NCBI RefSeq assembly: GCF_030362795.1
Contig: NZ_JAUCBM010000004.1
Coordinates: 1 to 64,000 of the forward strand
Direction of reading: 5' to 3'
Length of the DNA stretch: 64,000 nt
DNA from: Pseudochrobactrum kiredjianiae
Lineage (GTDB): Bacteria > Pseudomonadota > Alphaproteobacteria > Rhizobiales > Rhizobiaceae
Shown: piece by piece, positions 18,082 through 28,103 of the stretch
Layout of the letters: each line of letters begins with the position of its first letter
Position numbering within the stretch: the stretch's first letter is position 1
The notes under the pieces: generated by a model
Told to the model about the DNA's origin: nothing
Database searches by the model: none
Seen by the model: only the letters and a program-made list of their open reading frames with translations
Made by a program: the position numbers and the translations under genes

Positions 18082-18786
18082 TTAAAAATCGCGCGTAATA
18101 TTCTGCGATTTACGCCAGTCTTTCAGCAGGTTTTGCCGTGAGCGAGGATAGCGCCCCTCTAAAATTGTCAGCGATTGAATACGATCAGTGCGAAAATGCC
18201 GGAAATCCTGCCGCAACTCGCACCAGCCAAGCACAACCTGCACCTGATCGAAAAAACCAAGCCCGAAAGGCCAGATAATGCGTTGCGATGTTTGTCTGTC
18301 AGCATCGGCATAATGCAGTTCCAGTCTGGATTGATGGCGGATTGCCAGCCGGATTTGCGCCAAGATATCAGGATCAACCGGAACAGGCTTCTCTGCATTC
18401 AAAGATGGCCCCACAAGCAGCGTAGAAGCCTCAAGGTCATCGCGTAAAGCTGTTGGTAAGACGGCTGCAATCTTGGCCAGTGCATTGCGCGCTGCCTGCG
18501 CCATTTGTGTATCATGGCGTGTTGTCACCCAACGCGAGCCCAGCACCAGAGCTTCGATCTCCTCCTGAGAGAACATCAGTGGCGGCAGGGTAAAACCGGC
18601 ACGCAACACATAGCCGATACCGGCCTCGCCTTCGATCACAGCGCCTTGTGCCTGTAAACTGGCAATATCGCGATAGAGTGTACGCAGGCTAATGCCTAAC
18701 TCTGCCGCCAAATCCTGCCCGCTGACCGGATGCCGGTGACGGCGCAGAATTTGCAAAAGCTCCAGCAGACGCTCCGAACGCGACAC
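18082..18786 (-). CDS. YafY-type WYL-domain transcriptional regulator
   Basis: A 234-residue protein with an N-terminal HTH_11 (SRSERLLELLQILRRHRHPV then LAAELGISLRTLYRDIASLQ) and a C-terminal WYL region (RLELHYADADRQTSQRIIWP, WCELRQDFRHFRTDRI). WYL proteins sense nucleic-acid or nucleotide ligands. The start is GTG at 18786; its GGAG ribosome binding site overlaps the aidB stop. It probably regulates its own operon (aidB-yafY-VOC-EVE). Confidence 0.9.
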   Translation of the reverse strand: MSRSERLLELLQILRRHRHPVSGQDLAAELGISLRTLYRDIASLQAQGAVIEGEAGIGYVLRAGFTLPPLMFSQEEIEALVLGSRWVTTRHDTQMAQAARNALAKIAAVLPTALRDDLEASTLLVGPSLNAEKPVPVDPDILAQIRLAIRHQSRLELHYADADRQTSQRIIWPFGLGFFDQVQVVLGWCELRQDFRHFRTDRIQSLTILEGRYPRSRQNLLKDWRKSQNITRDF

Positions 18787-18792
18787 CGTGGT

Positions 18793-20535
18793 TTACTCCT
18801 GCGGATAAAGCGCATTGATAATACCCAATGCATCATGTCGGGCATCAATCATGCCATAGGTTGTGCGCCATTGCCCGCCAAGGCGGGTCTCGATAAAGGC
18901 ATCCGCAATATGATCTGCGCCAAGCTCTTTCAGGCAAGCCGCACTGGCCGCCAGCGCCATTTGCTCTGTGAGCATCCGCGCGGCACCCTCGTCAGTCATT
19001 GTCACCTGCATCGCAGCACGCAACACGGCAACTGTGCCCTGACCACGGCGACCAAGCTGTGTGCCGATCCATTCCAGCACATCGTCAAACAGGCGCGGCG
19101 CACGGTGCAACACACGCACGATATCCAGCGCCATCACATTGCCGGAACCCTCCCAGATCGCATTGACCGGAGCCTCACGGTAAAGTCGTGCCAGCGGGCC
19201 TTCTTCGACATAGCCATTGCCGCCGATACATTCCATTGCCTCATAAAGCAGCGACGGCGCGATCTTTGCCACCCAATACTTAACCACAGGCGTCATAACC
19301 CGAGCAAAGGCAGCTTCCATACGATCATTGGCCGCCATATCAAAAGCACGGGCAAGACGCAGTGACAAAGCTGTTGCAGCCGCAACATCCAGCGACATAT
19401 CAGCCAGCACACGCTGCATCAGCGGCTGATTAATCAGCGGTACACCGCCTGTCTGTCTGTGACGCGCATGATGAACCGCCTCACTCATACCGGCTCGCAT
19501 CAGACCGGCTGATGCGACTGCGCAATCCAGACGGGTCAACGTCACCATATCAATAATGGTTTTCACACCCTGTCCCGGCTCACCAACCATCTGACCGAGT
19601 GCATTTTCAAACTGCACCTCGGAAGAGGCATTGGAACGGTTGCCGAGTTTATCTTTCAGGCGCTGGAAGCGGAAACCATTGCCGCTGCCATCAGACAGCA
19701 GGCGCGGCACCAGAAAGCACGACAGGCCGGATTGATTGTCACCAGCTACCTGCCCATTGGCCTGTGCCAGCACCATGAAAGCATCGGACATCGGTGCAGA
19801 CATAAACCATTTATGGCCATTGAGACGGTAAACACCATTACCGGCATGATCGGCGCGGGTGGTATTGGCACGAACATCGGTGCCGCCTTGTTTTTCCGTC
19901 ATGCCCATGCCAATCGTCAAACCGGCTTTTTTAACTGGAGGCTTATTGGATGCGTCATATTTGCGGGTAAGGATACGCGGTGACCACTCGTCATAAAGTG
20001 CCGGAGAGGTCATGAGCACGGCAAGCGAAGCGCTGGTCATGGTCAGCGGGCAGAGATGGCCGCATTCCAGTTGCGCTGTCAAATAAAAGCGTGTGGCGCG
20101 CGCCTGATGACGGCGACCCGATTCCGGTGACTGTTGCGGGCTATTTTCCCAGATTGAAGAATGCAGACCATGTGCAACCGAGCGGCGCATCAAAGCGTGA
20201 TAGGCCGGATGATATTCCACCTGATCAATGCGATTGCCCAGACGATCATGGGTTTGCAGGCGCGGCACTTCGGAATTGGCAAGACGCGCCATTTCCTGCG
20301 CATCACTCGAGAGCACAAAACGGCCGGTCTGTTCGAGTTCTTTTTGCAGCGTTTCAGGAAAGCGCGCTGCACATTGCAACAGCAGCGGATCGCTCAAATA
20401 GGCATTATATTGTGGTGCGGCCTGCCCGTTCAGATTTTTAGTCACGGAATATGGAGACGAATCCGGCGCATAATTGGTACGCTGCGGCACCTGATTGGTC
20501 ACTTCAGAAACGTCTACAGGAGTGTTAACCGACAT
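18793..20535 (-). CDS. aidB: AidB-like acyl-CoA dehydrogenase family protein
   Basis: A 580-residue flavoprotein of the acyl-CoA dehydrogenase superfamily, close to AidB of E. coli (about 541). Visible marks are the FAD region LTIGMGMTEKQGGTDVRANT and GHKWFMSAPMSDAFMVLAQA, and the C-terminal ECIGGNGYVEEGPLARLYRE followed by APVNAIWEGSGNVMALDI. E. coli AidB binds DNA and is part of the adaptive response to alkylation; in Brucella AidB has been linked to division sites. It is the first gene of the leftward operon with the WYL regulator. Confidence 0.9.
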   Translation of the reverse strand: MSVNTPVDVSEVTNQVPQRTNYAPDSSPYSVTKNLNGQAAPQYNAYLSDPLLLQCAARFPETLQKELEQTGRFVLSSDAQEMARLANSEVPRLQTHDRLGNRIDQVEYHPAYHALMRRSVAHGLHSSIWENSPQQSPESGRRHQARATRFYLTAQLECGHLCPLTMTSASLAVLMTSPALYDEWSPRILTRKYDASNKPPVKKAGLTIGMGMTEKQGGTDVRANTTRADHAGNGVYRLNGHKWFMSAPMSDAFMVLAQANGQVAGDNQSGLSCFLVPRLLSDGSGNGFRFQRLKDKLGNRSNASSEVQFENALGQMVGEPGQGVKTIIDMVTLTRLDCAVASAGLMRAGMSEAVHHARHRQTGGVPLINQPLMQRVLADMSLDVAAATALSLRLARAFDMAANDRMEAAFARVMTPVVKYWVAKIAPSLLYEAMECIGGNGYVEEGPLARLYREAPVNAIWEGSGNVMALDIVRVLHRAPRLFDDVLEWIGTQLGRRGQGTVAVLRAAMQVTMTDEGAARMLTEQMALAASAACLKELGADHIADAFIETRLGGQWRTTYGMIDARHDALGIINALYPQE

Positions 20536-20753
20536 ATTCCATCCATTTAGCCGGAGATTTCAGCCGCCGGTTTTATATTTAAAATTCATACGCGAATCTC
20601 TAATATTCGCCTTGTCCCATTGTTTGCGGCAAAATTATAAATATCCCCTCAATAATCTGTCTTTTTTTGTTACCCTTATTCGACAAAGCCATAAAAGCAT
20701 ATATAAGGCCGCAAACAAGTTTTTACTGAAAACAGATTTAGGGAATAGCTGTG

Positions 20754-21728
20754 ATGACAGAACAATCTCCCTCGCCCCTTTTTCCCCACCGCCATTTGCT
20801 CGGGATTAAAGATCTTTCTCCTCTTGATATAAATATCCTGCTCGATCTGGCAGACAGTGAAGTCGCCGTATCACGCCAGCCGCAAAAAAAGAAAACGATC
20901 TTAAGCGGCCGCACGCAGATTAATCTGTTTTTTGAAAACTCCACCCGCACACAATCATCCTTTGAACTGGCTGGCAAACGCCTCGGTGCCGATGTGATGA
21001 ATATGTCTGTCGGCAATTCTTCGGTCAAAAAGGGTGAAACGCTGATTGATACAGCAATGACCCTCAATGCGATGCAACCGGATATTCTGGTGATCCGTCA
21101 CGCATCTGCCGGTGCCGCCGCATTGCTCGCGCAAAAAGTCGGCTGCTCCGTGGTCAATGCCGGTGACGGCGCGCATGAACACCCGACACAGGCGCTGCTT
21201 GATGCACTGACTATTCGGCGCGCTAAAGGCAAAGTCGGCCGCCTGATCGTGGCAATCTGCGGTGACGTGCTGCATTCGCGTGTGGCGCGCTCCAATATTC
21301 TGCTGCTCAATGCGCTGGGCGCACGGGTGCGGGTGATTGCACCTTCCACTCTGCTGCCATCCGGCATTGAAAACATGGGCGTTGAAGTCTTCAACTCCAT
21401 GAAAGAAGGTCTGAAAGACGCCGATGTGGTGATGATGCTGCGCTTGCAGCGCGAGCGTATGAGCGGCTCTTTCGTGCCCTCAGTGCGTGAATATTTCCAC
21501 TTTTACGGGCTGGATAAAGAAAAGCTCAAATATGCAAAGCCTGACGCCTTGGTGATGCATCCGGGTCCGATGAACCGCGGCGTGGAAATTGCCTCGGATA
21601 TTGCTGACGGCCCGCAAAGCGTGATCCAGCAACAGGTAGAAATGGGCGTCGCTGTCCGCATGGCTGTGATGGAAGCGCTGCTTGATCCCCGACGAAATCC
21701 TGAAAACTTTGATGGTGTTGGAGCCTGA
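20754..21728 (+). CDS. pyrB: Aspartate carbamoyltransferase catalytic subunit
   Basis: PyrB makes N-carbamoyl-aspartate in pyrimidine synthesis. The 324-residue sequence has the carbamoyl-phosphate site [20 protein letters not shown], then [11 protein letters not shown], the substrate region [19 protein letters not shown], and the aspartate-loop residues MLRLQRERM near 225-235. GTG at 20751 is an alternative start one codon upstream. Its stop overlaps the following pyrC' start as ATGA, so the products are coupled, as expected if they assemble together. No pyrI is seen. Confidence 0.97.
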   Translation: MTEQSPSPLFPHRHLLGIKDLSPLDINILLDLADSEVAVSRQPQKKKTILSGRTQINLFFENSTRTQSSFELAGKRLGADVMNMSVGNSSVKKGETLIDTAMTLNAMQPDILVIRHASAGAAALLAQKVGCSVVNAGDGAHEHPTQALLDALTIRRAKGKVGRLIVAICGDVLHSRVARSNILLLNALGARVRVIAPSTLLPSGIENMGVEVFNSMKEGLKDADVVMMLRLQRERMSGSFVPSVREYFHFYGLDKEKLKYAKPDALVMHPGPMNRGVEIASDIADGPQSVIQQQVEMGVAVRMAVMEALLDPRRNPENFDGVGA

Positions 21729-23014
21729 TGATGAGCACTACAGTTTACACCAATGCCCGCATCATTGATCCTTCGCGTAAACTCGATGAAAACGGCACGC
21801 TGATCGTTCAGGACGGCGTTATTATTGCCAGCGGTGCAGATGCCAACAATCAGGGCACACCGGAAGGTGCGGAAATCATTGACCTTAATGGTAATGTACT
21901 GATCCCGGGTCTGGTTGACAGCCGTGTGTTTATCGGTGAACCAGGTACAGAACACCGTGAAACCATTGCCTCGGCCAGTCAGGCTGCTGCTGCCGGTGGT
22001 GTAACGTCTATGATTATGATGCCGGATACCGATCCGGTGATTGATAATGTGGCACTGGTCGAATTCGTGAAACGGACTGCCCGCGACACGGCGATCGTCA
22101 ATGTCCATCCGGCTGCGGCCATCACCCGCGGCTTACTGGGTGAGGAAATGACCGAAATGGGTCTGCTCCGTGAAGCCGGTGTGGTTGCCTTTACTGAAGG
22201 CCGCAAATCTCTGGCTAATACATTGTTGCTGCGCCGTGCGCTGACCTATGCCAAAGATTTCGGCGCCGTTATTGCCCATGAAACCATGGATCCGTATCTC
22301 GGCGGCGGCGCGATGAATAGCGGGCTTTTTGCCAGCTGGCTCGGCCTGTCGGGCAGCCCGCGTGAAGCAGAAGTCATCCCGCTTGAGCGCGACCTACGTC
22401 TGGCAAGCATGACCGGCGGTCACTATCACGCCGCGCAAATTTCTTGTGATATGTCGGTGCAGGCTTTGCGCCGCGCCAAAGAAACCAACACAAAAGTCAG
22501 CGCTGCCGTTTCCATCAATCATTTATCACTCAATGAAAATGATATTGGCGAATATCGTACCTTTTTCCGTCTTTCCCCGCCGCTGCGCGATGAAGACGAC
22601 CGTCAGGCGATGATTGAAGCTGTGCGCAACGGCACAGTTGATGTGGTTGTCTCTGCCCACAATCCGCAGGATGTGGACACCAAACGCCTGCCTTTTGCCG
22701 ATGCTGAAGCCGGTGCGATCGGACTGGAAACACTGCTTGGCGCAGCGCTTCGTCTCTATCACAATGAATCTCTGACCCTGATGCGCCTGATTGAAGTGCT
22801 TTCCACTGCTCCGGCCAAGCTCTATGGCCTTGATGCCGGTACACTCAAAGTTGGTGCAAAGGCTGATTTTGCTGTGGTTGATCTCTATGAACCATGGGTC
22901 GTGAAGGCTGATGAATTGCGCTCTCTCTCGAAAAACAGCTCTTTTGAAGATGCTAAATTTCAGGGTCGCGTGATCCGCACAGTCGTCAACGGCAAAACGG
23001 TCTATGCATTATAA
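21728..23014 (+). CDS. pyrC': Non-catalytic dihydroorotase homologue (PyrC')
   Basis: The 428-residue protein is an amidohydrolase homologous to class I dihydroorotases (VLIPGLVD, MNSGLFASWLGLSG, RLSPPLRDEDDRQAM, AIGLETLLGAALRL). The metal ligands are lost: the D-x-H-x-H motif reads DSRVFIGEPG, with Arg66 and Phe68 in place of the two histidines, and the usual DHAPH region reads AHNPQDV. In Pseudomonas, an inactive dihydroorotase next to pyrB is needed for aspartate carbamoyltransferase assembly; the same is inferred here. A functional dihydroorotase gene should exist elsewhere in the genome. It overlaps pyrB by ATGA. Confidence 0.9.
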   Translation: MMSTTVYTNARIIDPSRKLDENGTLIVQDGVIIASGADANNQGTPEGAEIIDLNGNVLIPGLVDSRVFIGEPGTEHRETIASASQAAAAGGVTSMIMMPDTDPVIDNVALVEFVKRTARDTAIVNVHPAAAITRGLLGEEMTEMGLLREAGVVAFTEGRKSLANTLLLRRALTYAKDFGAVIAHETMDPYLGGGAMNSGLFASWLGLSGSPREAEVIPLERDLRLASMTGGHYHAAQISCDMSVQALRRAKETNTKVSAAVSINHLSLNENDIGEYRTFFRLSPPLRDEDDRQAMIEAVRNGTVDVVVSAHNPQDVDTKRLPFADAEAGAIGLETLLGAALRLYHNESLTLMRLIEVLSTAPAKLYGLDAGTLKVGAKADFAVVDLYEPWVVKADELRSLSKNSSFEDAKFQGRVIRTVVNGKTVYAL

Positions 23015-23089
23015 ATATTGTTTTGATGCGGATTTTATGCCTAATTTCACTTGTCTCTGTGAAGGGACGCGCAATTTCGAGGGGATACT

Positions 23090-23701
23090 ATGCTTGAACC
23101 ACTGATTATCACCGGCGGCGTTGCTGGCATTTTTGCGGCGCTGATTTTTGGCTATCTGCTTGGTTCAATTCCCTTTGGCCTGCTGCTGACCCGCATGGCT
23201 GGTCTGGGCGATGTGCGCTCCATCGGCTCCGGCAATATCGGCGCGACCAATGTACTGCGTACCGGCAACAAAAAAATTGCTGCCGCAACCCTGCTTTGCG
23301 ATATGCTCAAAGGCACAATTGCCGTGCTGGTTGCCGCCTATTTCGGTCGTGATTATGCGCTTGCTGCCGGTCTCGGGGCTTTTCTCGGCCATCTATTTCC
23401 GGTCTGGCTTGGTTTTAAAGGCGGTAAAGGCGTTGCCACCTATCTCGGCATTTTGCTGGGTCTGGTCTGGCCGGGTGCATTGGTTTTTGCAGCAGTATGG
23501 ATCATTGTTGCGCTTCTCACCCGCTACTCATCGCTCTCAGCGCTGATTGCCAGCATCGTAGTGCCGGTATCCATTCTCTATCTCGGCCTGACAAAAACCG
23601 CACTGCTATTTGCCATTCTCACTGTGATTGTTTTCATCAAACACCGTGAGAATATCAAGCGGTTACTCAGCGGAACTGAAACCAAGATAGGATCAAAATA
23701 A
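23090..23701 (+). CDS. plsY: Glycerol-3-phosphate acyltransferase PlsY
   Basis: PlsY is the inner-membrane enzyme that acylates glycerol-3-phosphate from acyl-phosphate at the start of phospholipid synthesis. The 203-residue protein has about five membrane segments and the family motifs [32 protein letters not shown] and [18 protein letters not shown]. It follows pyrC' after 75 bp, and its stop codon abuts the dprA start with no spacer. Confidence 0.96.
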   Translation: MLEPLIITGGVAGIFAALIFGYLLGSIPFGLLLTRMAGLGDVRSIGSGNIGATNVLRTGNKKIAAATLLCDMLKGTIAVLVAAYFGRDYALAAGLGAFLGHLFPVWLGFKGGKGVATYLGILLGLVWPGALVFAAVWIIVALLTRYSSLSALIASIVVPVSILYLGLTKTALLFAILTVIVFIKHRENIKRLLSGTETKIGSK

Positions 23702-24889
23702 ATGATCAGGGAGACGGGTTCGCAATCAAAAGGAATTCGTCTCTCAGACCAGCAGAGACTCAACTGGCTGCGGCTTATCCGCAGTGACAATGTCGGGCCT
23801 GCCAGTTTTCGCGATCTGATCGCCTATTGCGGCAGCGCTGCTGCCGCATTGGAGCGCCTGCCCCAACTGGTGCGCTCTACAGCTAAACGCCCGCTCCGTA
23901 TCCATAGCCAGCAAGACGCTGAACAGGAACTGGAAGCGATTGATCGCGCCGGTGCCAGATTGATCGGCATGGGTGAACCGGACTATCCTCAATATTTACG
24001 GCAAATGCTCAATCCACCGCCAATCGTGACTGTGCTTGGTGATACGCAGCTTTTCTGCAAGCCGCCGGTCGCCATTGTTGGCGCACGCAATGCCTCCGCT
24101 ACAGCCTGTGCCTTCACGAGCCAGCTGGTGCGCGATCTCGGCCAATCCGCTTTTTCCATTGTTTCAGGCTTCGCAAGGGGCATTGATACGGCTGCCCACA
24201 AAGCCAGCTTAGAGACCGGCACAATTGCTGTGCTTGCCGGTGGCTTGAACCGCCCTTATCCGCCGGAGAATATGCCGCTACTCGATCAAGTCATTGATAA
24301 TGGCGGGATCATCATTTCAGAAATGCCGTTCGACTGGGTGCCACGGGCGCAGGATTTTCCGCGCCGTAATCGTATCATTGCCGGTTTGTCTCTCGGTCTT
24401 GCCGTGATCGAAGCGGCACAGCGCTCCGGCTCACTCATCAGCGCAAGACTGGCGGGTGAAATGGGTAGACTGGTTTTTGCAGTCCCCGGCTCACCGCTTG
24501 ATCCGCGCGCCAGTGGCACCAATACGCTGCTGAAAAATGGTGCGATCATGCTCACGCAAGCGCAGGATATCTTTGACGCATTGGCACCGATGCTGCGAAA
24601 GGACGGTACGGCACCGCAACAGGCCGGTTTTGTTTTCACAGAAGATTCTGCACAAATTCTCGCGCAAGCTGCACCGCTTTCTTTTGAAACATCGAATAAC
24701 CAGCCAAACGGCAGCGCTGATATTGAGCGTATCCGCAATGCCCTCAGCAGCACGCCCGCCTCAGTGGATGCAATTATCCGCCATACGGCATTAACACCGT
24801 CTGCCGTGCATCTGGCTTTGCTGGAGCTTGACCTTGCCGGTCAGTTACAACGCAGCAATGACGGGCTGATAGCTCTTTTGCCGACATAA
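23702..24889 (+). CDS. dprA: DNA-processing protein DprA
   Basis: DprA binds incoming single-stranded DNA and loads RecA in transformation. The 395-residue protein has an N-terminal SAM-like region and the Rossmann DNA_processg_A core: AIVGARNASATACAF, SGFARGIDTAAHKASLETG, VLAGGLNRPYPPEN, ISEMPFDWVPRAQDFPRRNR and IEAAQRSGSLISARLAGE. A winged-helix (DML1-like) domain fills about residues 330-393. The start immediately follows plsY. Competence genes are not otherwise seen here. Confidence 0.95.
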   Translation: MIRETGSQSKGIRLSDQQRLNWLRLIRSDNVGPASFRDLIAYCGSAAAALERLPQLVRSTAKRPLRIHSQQDAEQELEAIDRAGARLIGMGEPDYPQYLRQMLNPPPIVTVLGDTQLFCKPPVAIVGARNASATACAFTSQLVRDLGQSAFSIVSGFARGIDTAAHKASLETGTIAVLAGGLNRPYPPENMPLLDQVIDNGGIIISEMPFDWVPRAQDFPRRNRIIAGLSLGLAVIEAAQRSGSLISARLAGEMGRLVFAVPGSPLDPRASGTNTLLKNGAIMLTQAQDIFDALAPMLRKDGTAPQQAGFVFTEDSAQILAQAAPLSFETSNNQPNGSADIERIRNALSSTPASVDAIIRHTALTPSAVHLALLELDLAGQLQRSNDGLIALLPT

Positions 24890-24925
24890 AGAGGCTATTT
24901 TTCAGTTTCGGGTCGGTTGCCCGAA

Positions 24926-25087
24926 TTATGAACGCAGAACATCTGAAACTTCCACCCATGCCATCTCAATAAAATAGGCAAGCATCGGATAGTGGTTGTT
25001 CTGGGCGATCTGACGCAGCTGTAACAATAAATCATGAACATAAATCAGCTCTTGATAAGCCTGTTCTTTACTTTCCTTCATAACCAT
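24926..25087 (-). CDS. Small conserved-type hypothetical protein
   Basis: A 53-residue frame, MVMKESKEQAYQELIYVHDL at the start and PMLAYFIEMAWVEVSDVLRS at the end, lies antisense to the run of rightward genes. A second ATG is two codons in. Small proteins with an MLAYFIEMA-like stretch occur in Hyphomicrobiales as I recall, which supports a real gene, but I have no function. It is predicted to be helical. GCGAGAG upstream could be a ribosome binding site. The rest of the 490-bp gap between dprA and topA is AT-rich and includes the topA promoter region, with CTTGACC at about 25247. Confidence 0.6.
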   Translation of the reverse strand: MVMKESKEQAYQELIYVHDLLLQLRQIAQNNHYPMLAYFIEMAWVEVSDVLRS

Positions 25088-25378
25088 ACTCTCGCCTATA
25101 CGAATACAATAATAAGCCGGATGAAAATTTATTTTTAGGCAAATTGAATAAAAACAGAGTGCTGCCGCTAGCTATAAATTCAACCTAAGATTACATAATA
25201 ACTATTGTCAACCTGTCGTTGTTTTGCGTAAAAAACAGTGTTTGCTCTTGACCAATCTGCTTTCGCTGTTCATTTGAATGAGAACAATCCTGCCAGCATG
25301 ATGATTTTCAGCACTTGATTTTCAACACTGGCGCAATCCGGGCATATCCGGCTGTGTACGTTAATCTGGACCCGCAAT

Positions 25379-28090
25379 ATGAATGTCGTTGTCGTTGAAT
25401 CGCCCGCCAAGGCCAAAACAATTAATAAGTATTTAGGCTCAGACTATAAGGTTCTGGCGTCTTTTGGTCATGTCCGCGATTTGCCGGCAAAAGACGGTTC
25501 TGTACGCCCTGACGAAGATTTTGCCATGAGCTGGGAGGTTGATGCGGCCTCTTCCAAACGCCTTTCCGAGATCGCCAAGGCGCTCAAGGAAAGTGACAGT
25601 CTGATTCTGGCAACGGATCCGGATCGCGAAGGTGAAGCCATTTCATGGCATGTGCTGGATGTGCTGCGTCAGAAAAAAGTGCTCGGCTCCAAGCCGGTCA
25701 AACGTGTAGTGTTCAACGCCATTACCAAAAACGCTGTTCTGGAAGCGATGGCCAATCCGCGTGAGATCGACGTGCCACTGGTCGACGCTTATCTGGCACG
25801 CCGTGCGCTCGATTATCTGGTAGGCTTTACACTGTCGCCGGTTCTGTGGCGCAAATTGCCGGGTTCGCGCTCAGCTGGTCGGGTGCAGTCCGTAGCCCTG
25901 CGCCTTGTCTGTGACCGCGAAACCGAAATTGAACGCTTTATCCGTGAAGAATATTGGAATATTGCGGCCCTGCTCCAGACACCACGCAGCGATAATTTCA
26001 CTGCACGTCTGACTGTTGTTGACGGCAAGAAACTCGGCAAGCTGGACATCAAGAACGAAGAGCAGGCAACCGGCATCCGCACCATGTTGGAAGGCGCAAG
26101 CTTCAACGTCATGAGCGTTGATGCCAAGCCAACCAAACGCAATCCGGGCCCGCCATTCACCACCTCCACCTTGCAGCAGGCCGCCAGTGGTCAGCTCGGT
26201 TTCTCGGCATCGCGTACCATGCAGGTCGCGCAGCGCCTTTATGAAGGTATTGAGCTTGGCGGAGAAACCACCGGTCTGATCACCTATATGCGTACCGATG
26301 GTGTGCAGATGGCACCGGAAGCGATTACTGCTGCCCGCAAAGCCATTGGCCAGACTTTCGGTGATAATTACGTGCCGGAAAAGCCGCGCTACTACTCCAC
26401 CAAAGCCAAGAATGCGCAGGAAGCGCACGAAGCGGTGCGTCCGACTGACTTCAACCGTCATCCGAAAGAAGTGCGCAAATATCTCGATGAAGATCAGGCA
26501 CGCCTGTATGAGCTGATCTGGAAACGCGCAATTGCCAGCCAGATGCAGCCTGCGGATATTGAGCGCACAGCTGTCGATATCGAAGCCAAGAACGGCGCCC
26601 GTTCGGCGACATTGCGTGCCAATGGCTCTGTTGTTCGCTTCAACGGCTTTCTTGCGGCCTATACGGATCACCGCGAAGAAGAAGATGAGGACGAGGACGG
26701 CGCACGTCTGCCGCAGATCAATGCCGGTGAGACACTGAAGCGTGAGAAAATCGATGCAACCCAGCATTCGACTGAACCACCACCGCGCTATTCCGAAGCT
26801 TCGCTCATCAAACGCATGGAAGAGCTTGGCATTGGCCGTCCTTCCACCTATGCGGCAACGCTCAAAACCCTGAATGACCGTGAATATGTCACTATGGATA
26901 AGCGCAAGCTGATTCCGCAGGCTAAAGGTCGCTTAGTAACAGCGTTTCTTGAAAGCTTCTTCGAGCGTTATGTGGAATATGATTTCACCGCAAGTCTGGA
27001 AGAAAAGCTCGATCTGATTTCCGACGGCAAGCTGGCATGGAAAGACGTGCTGCGTGATTTCTGGAAAGATTTCTCCGGTAATGTCGACAGTACCAAAGAA
27101 CTGCGCGTTACCAATGTGCTGGATGCGCTTAATGAGCAACTTTCTGCCCTTGCCTTCCCTGACCGTGGCGATGGTATGGATCCGCGTATCTGCCCGACCT
27201 GTGGCGAAGGCAATCTGTCACTGAAACTCGGTAAATATGGCGCGTTTGTCGGTTGCTCCAACTATCCTGAATGTAAATTCACCCGCCAGCTTGGCACTGA
27301 GGGTGAAGGCGATGCAGCCGGTGCTTCTGATGAGCCGAAGGTGCTTGGTCAGGATCCGGCAACAGGTGAAGATATTACTGCGCGTACCGGTCGTTTTGGC
27401 CCGTATATTCAGCGCGGCGAAGGCAAAGAAGCCAAGCGTTCAAGCCTGCCGAAAGGCTGGAGCTTAAGCGAGCTTGATCTGGAAAAAGCGCTAAAGCTGA
27501 TTAACTTGCCGCGCGATGTGGGGCCGCATCCTGAAAGCGGTAAGATGATCACCGCAAGTCTCGGTCGTTATGGCCCTTATATTGCCCATGACGGCGCATT
27601 CGCCAATGTGGACAGCATTGAGGATGTGTTTGAAATCGGCATCAACCGTGCAGTGACTGTGCTGGCAGAAAAAGCTGCGAAAGGTGGTCGTACCCGCGCT
27701 ACTCCGGCAGCTTTGGCAACGCTTGGCGATCATCCGGACGGCGGCTCGATTACTGTTCGGGACGGTCGCTATGGCCCTTATGTCAATTGGGGCAAGGTCA
27801 ATGCCACGCTGCCAAAAGGCAAAGATCCGGCAACAGTAACAATGGAAGAAGCGCTTGAGCTGATTAAAGCCAAGGGTGGTTCTGCCAAGAAGACCACGAA
27901 GAAAGCCGCACCTAAAAAAGCAGCGGCTCCGAAGAAGACAGCAGCGGCTAAAAAGACAACCAAAGCGGATGCGAATGATGCAGATGCTGAAACAAAACCG
28001 GTGAAAAAGGCAGCAGCCAAAAAACCGGCAGCGAAAAAGCCTGCAACCAAAGCAGCCGCCAAACCTAAAAAAGCGGATGCGGCTGAATAA
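25379..28090 (+). CDS. topA: DNA topoisomerase I
   Basis: TopA relaxes negative supercoils. The 903-residue protein has the Toprim domain (MNVVVVESPAKAKTINKYLG; acidic LATDPDREGEAISWH), the active-site Tyr in GLITYMRTDG, and EAHEAVRPTD. One zinc finger (CPTCGEG...CSNYPEC) is followed by three C-terminal Toprim_Crpt repeats (GRFGPYIQRGEG, GRYGPYIAHDG, GRYGPYVNWG). The tail is very Lys/Ala-rich, as in alphaproteobacterial TopA, for DNA contact. A palindromic repeat and terminator follow. Confidence 0.97.
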   Translation: MNVVVVESPAKAKTINKYLGSDYKVLASFGHVRDLPAKDGSVRPDEDFAMSWEVDAASSKRLSEIAKALKESDSLILATDPDREGEAISWHVLDVLRQKKVLGSKPVKRVVFNAITKNAVLEAMANPREIDVPLVDAYLARRALDYLVGFTLSPVLWRKLPGSRSAGRVQSVALRLVCDRETEIERFIREEYWNIAALLQTPRSDNFTARLTVVDGKKLGKLDIKNEEQATGIRTMLEGASFNVMSVDAKPTKRNPGPPFTTSTLQQAASGQLGFSASRTMQVAQRLYEGIELGGETTGLITYMRTDGVQMAPEAITAARKAIGQTFGDNYVPEKPRYYSTKAKNAQEAHEAVRPTDFNRHPKEVRKYLDEDQARLYELIWKRAIASQMQPADIERTAVDIEAKNGARSATLRANGSVVRFNGFLAAYTDHREEEDEDEDGARLPQINAGETLKREKIDATQHSTEPPPRYSEASLIKRMEELGIGRPSTYAATLKTLNDREYVTMDKRKLIPQAKGRLVTAFLESFFERYVEYDFTASLEEKLDLISDGKLAWKDVLRDFWKDFSGNVDSTKELRVTNVLDALNEQLSALAFPDRGDGMDPRICPTCGEGNLSLKLGKYGAFVGCSNYPECKFTRQLGTEGEGDAAGASDEPKVLGQDPATGEDITARTGRFGPYIQRGEGKEAKRSSLPKGWSLSELDLEKALKLINLPRDVGPHPESGKMITASLGRYGPYIAHDGAFANVDSIEDVFEIGINRAVTVLAEKAAKGGRTRATPAALATLGDHPDGGSITVRDGRYGPYVNWGKVNATLPKGKDPATVTMEEALELIKAKGGSAKKTTKKAAPKKAAAPKKTAAAKKTTKADANDADAETKPVKKAAAKKPAAKKPATKAAAKPKKADAAE

Positions 28091-28103
28091 GCACCACATA
28101 ACT

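Noticed and set aside
17204-20535. WYL regulator plus EVE protein as an anti-phage defence island.
   Set aside because: No nuclease, helicase, or restriction gene is present, and the neighbours are housekeeping genes.
25871-26767. A long frame opposite topA (298 codons).
   Set aside because: It is an antisense shadow of topA codon usage with no domain or ribosome binding site.
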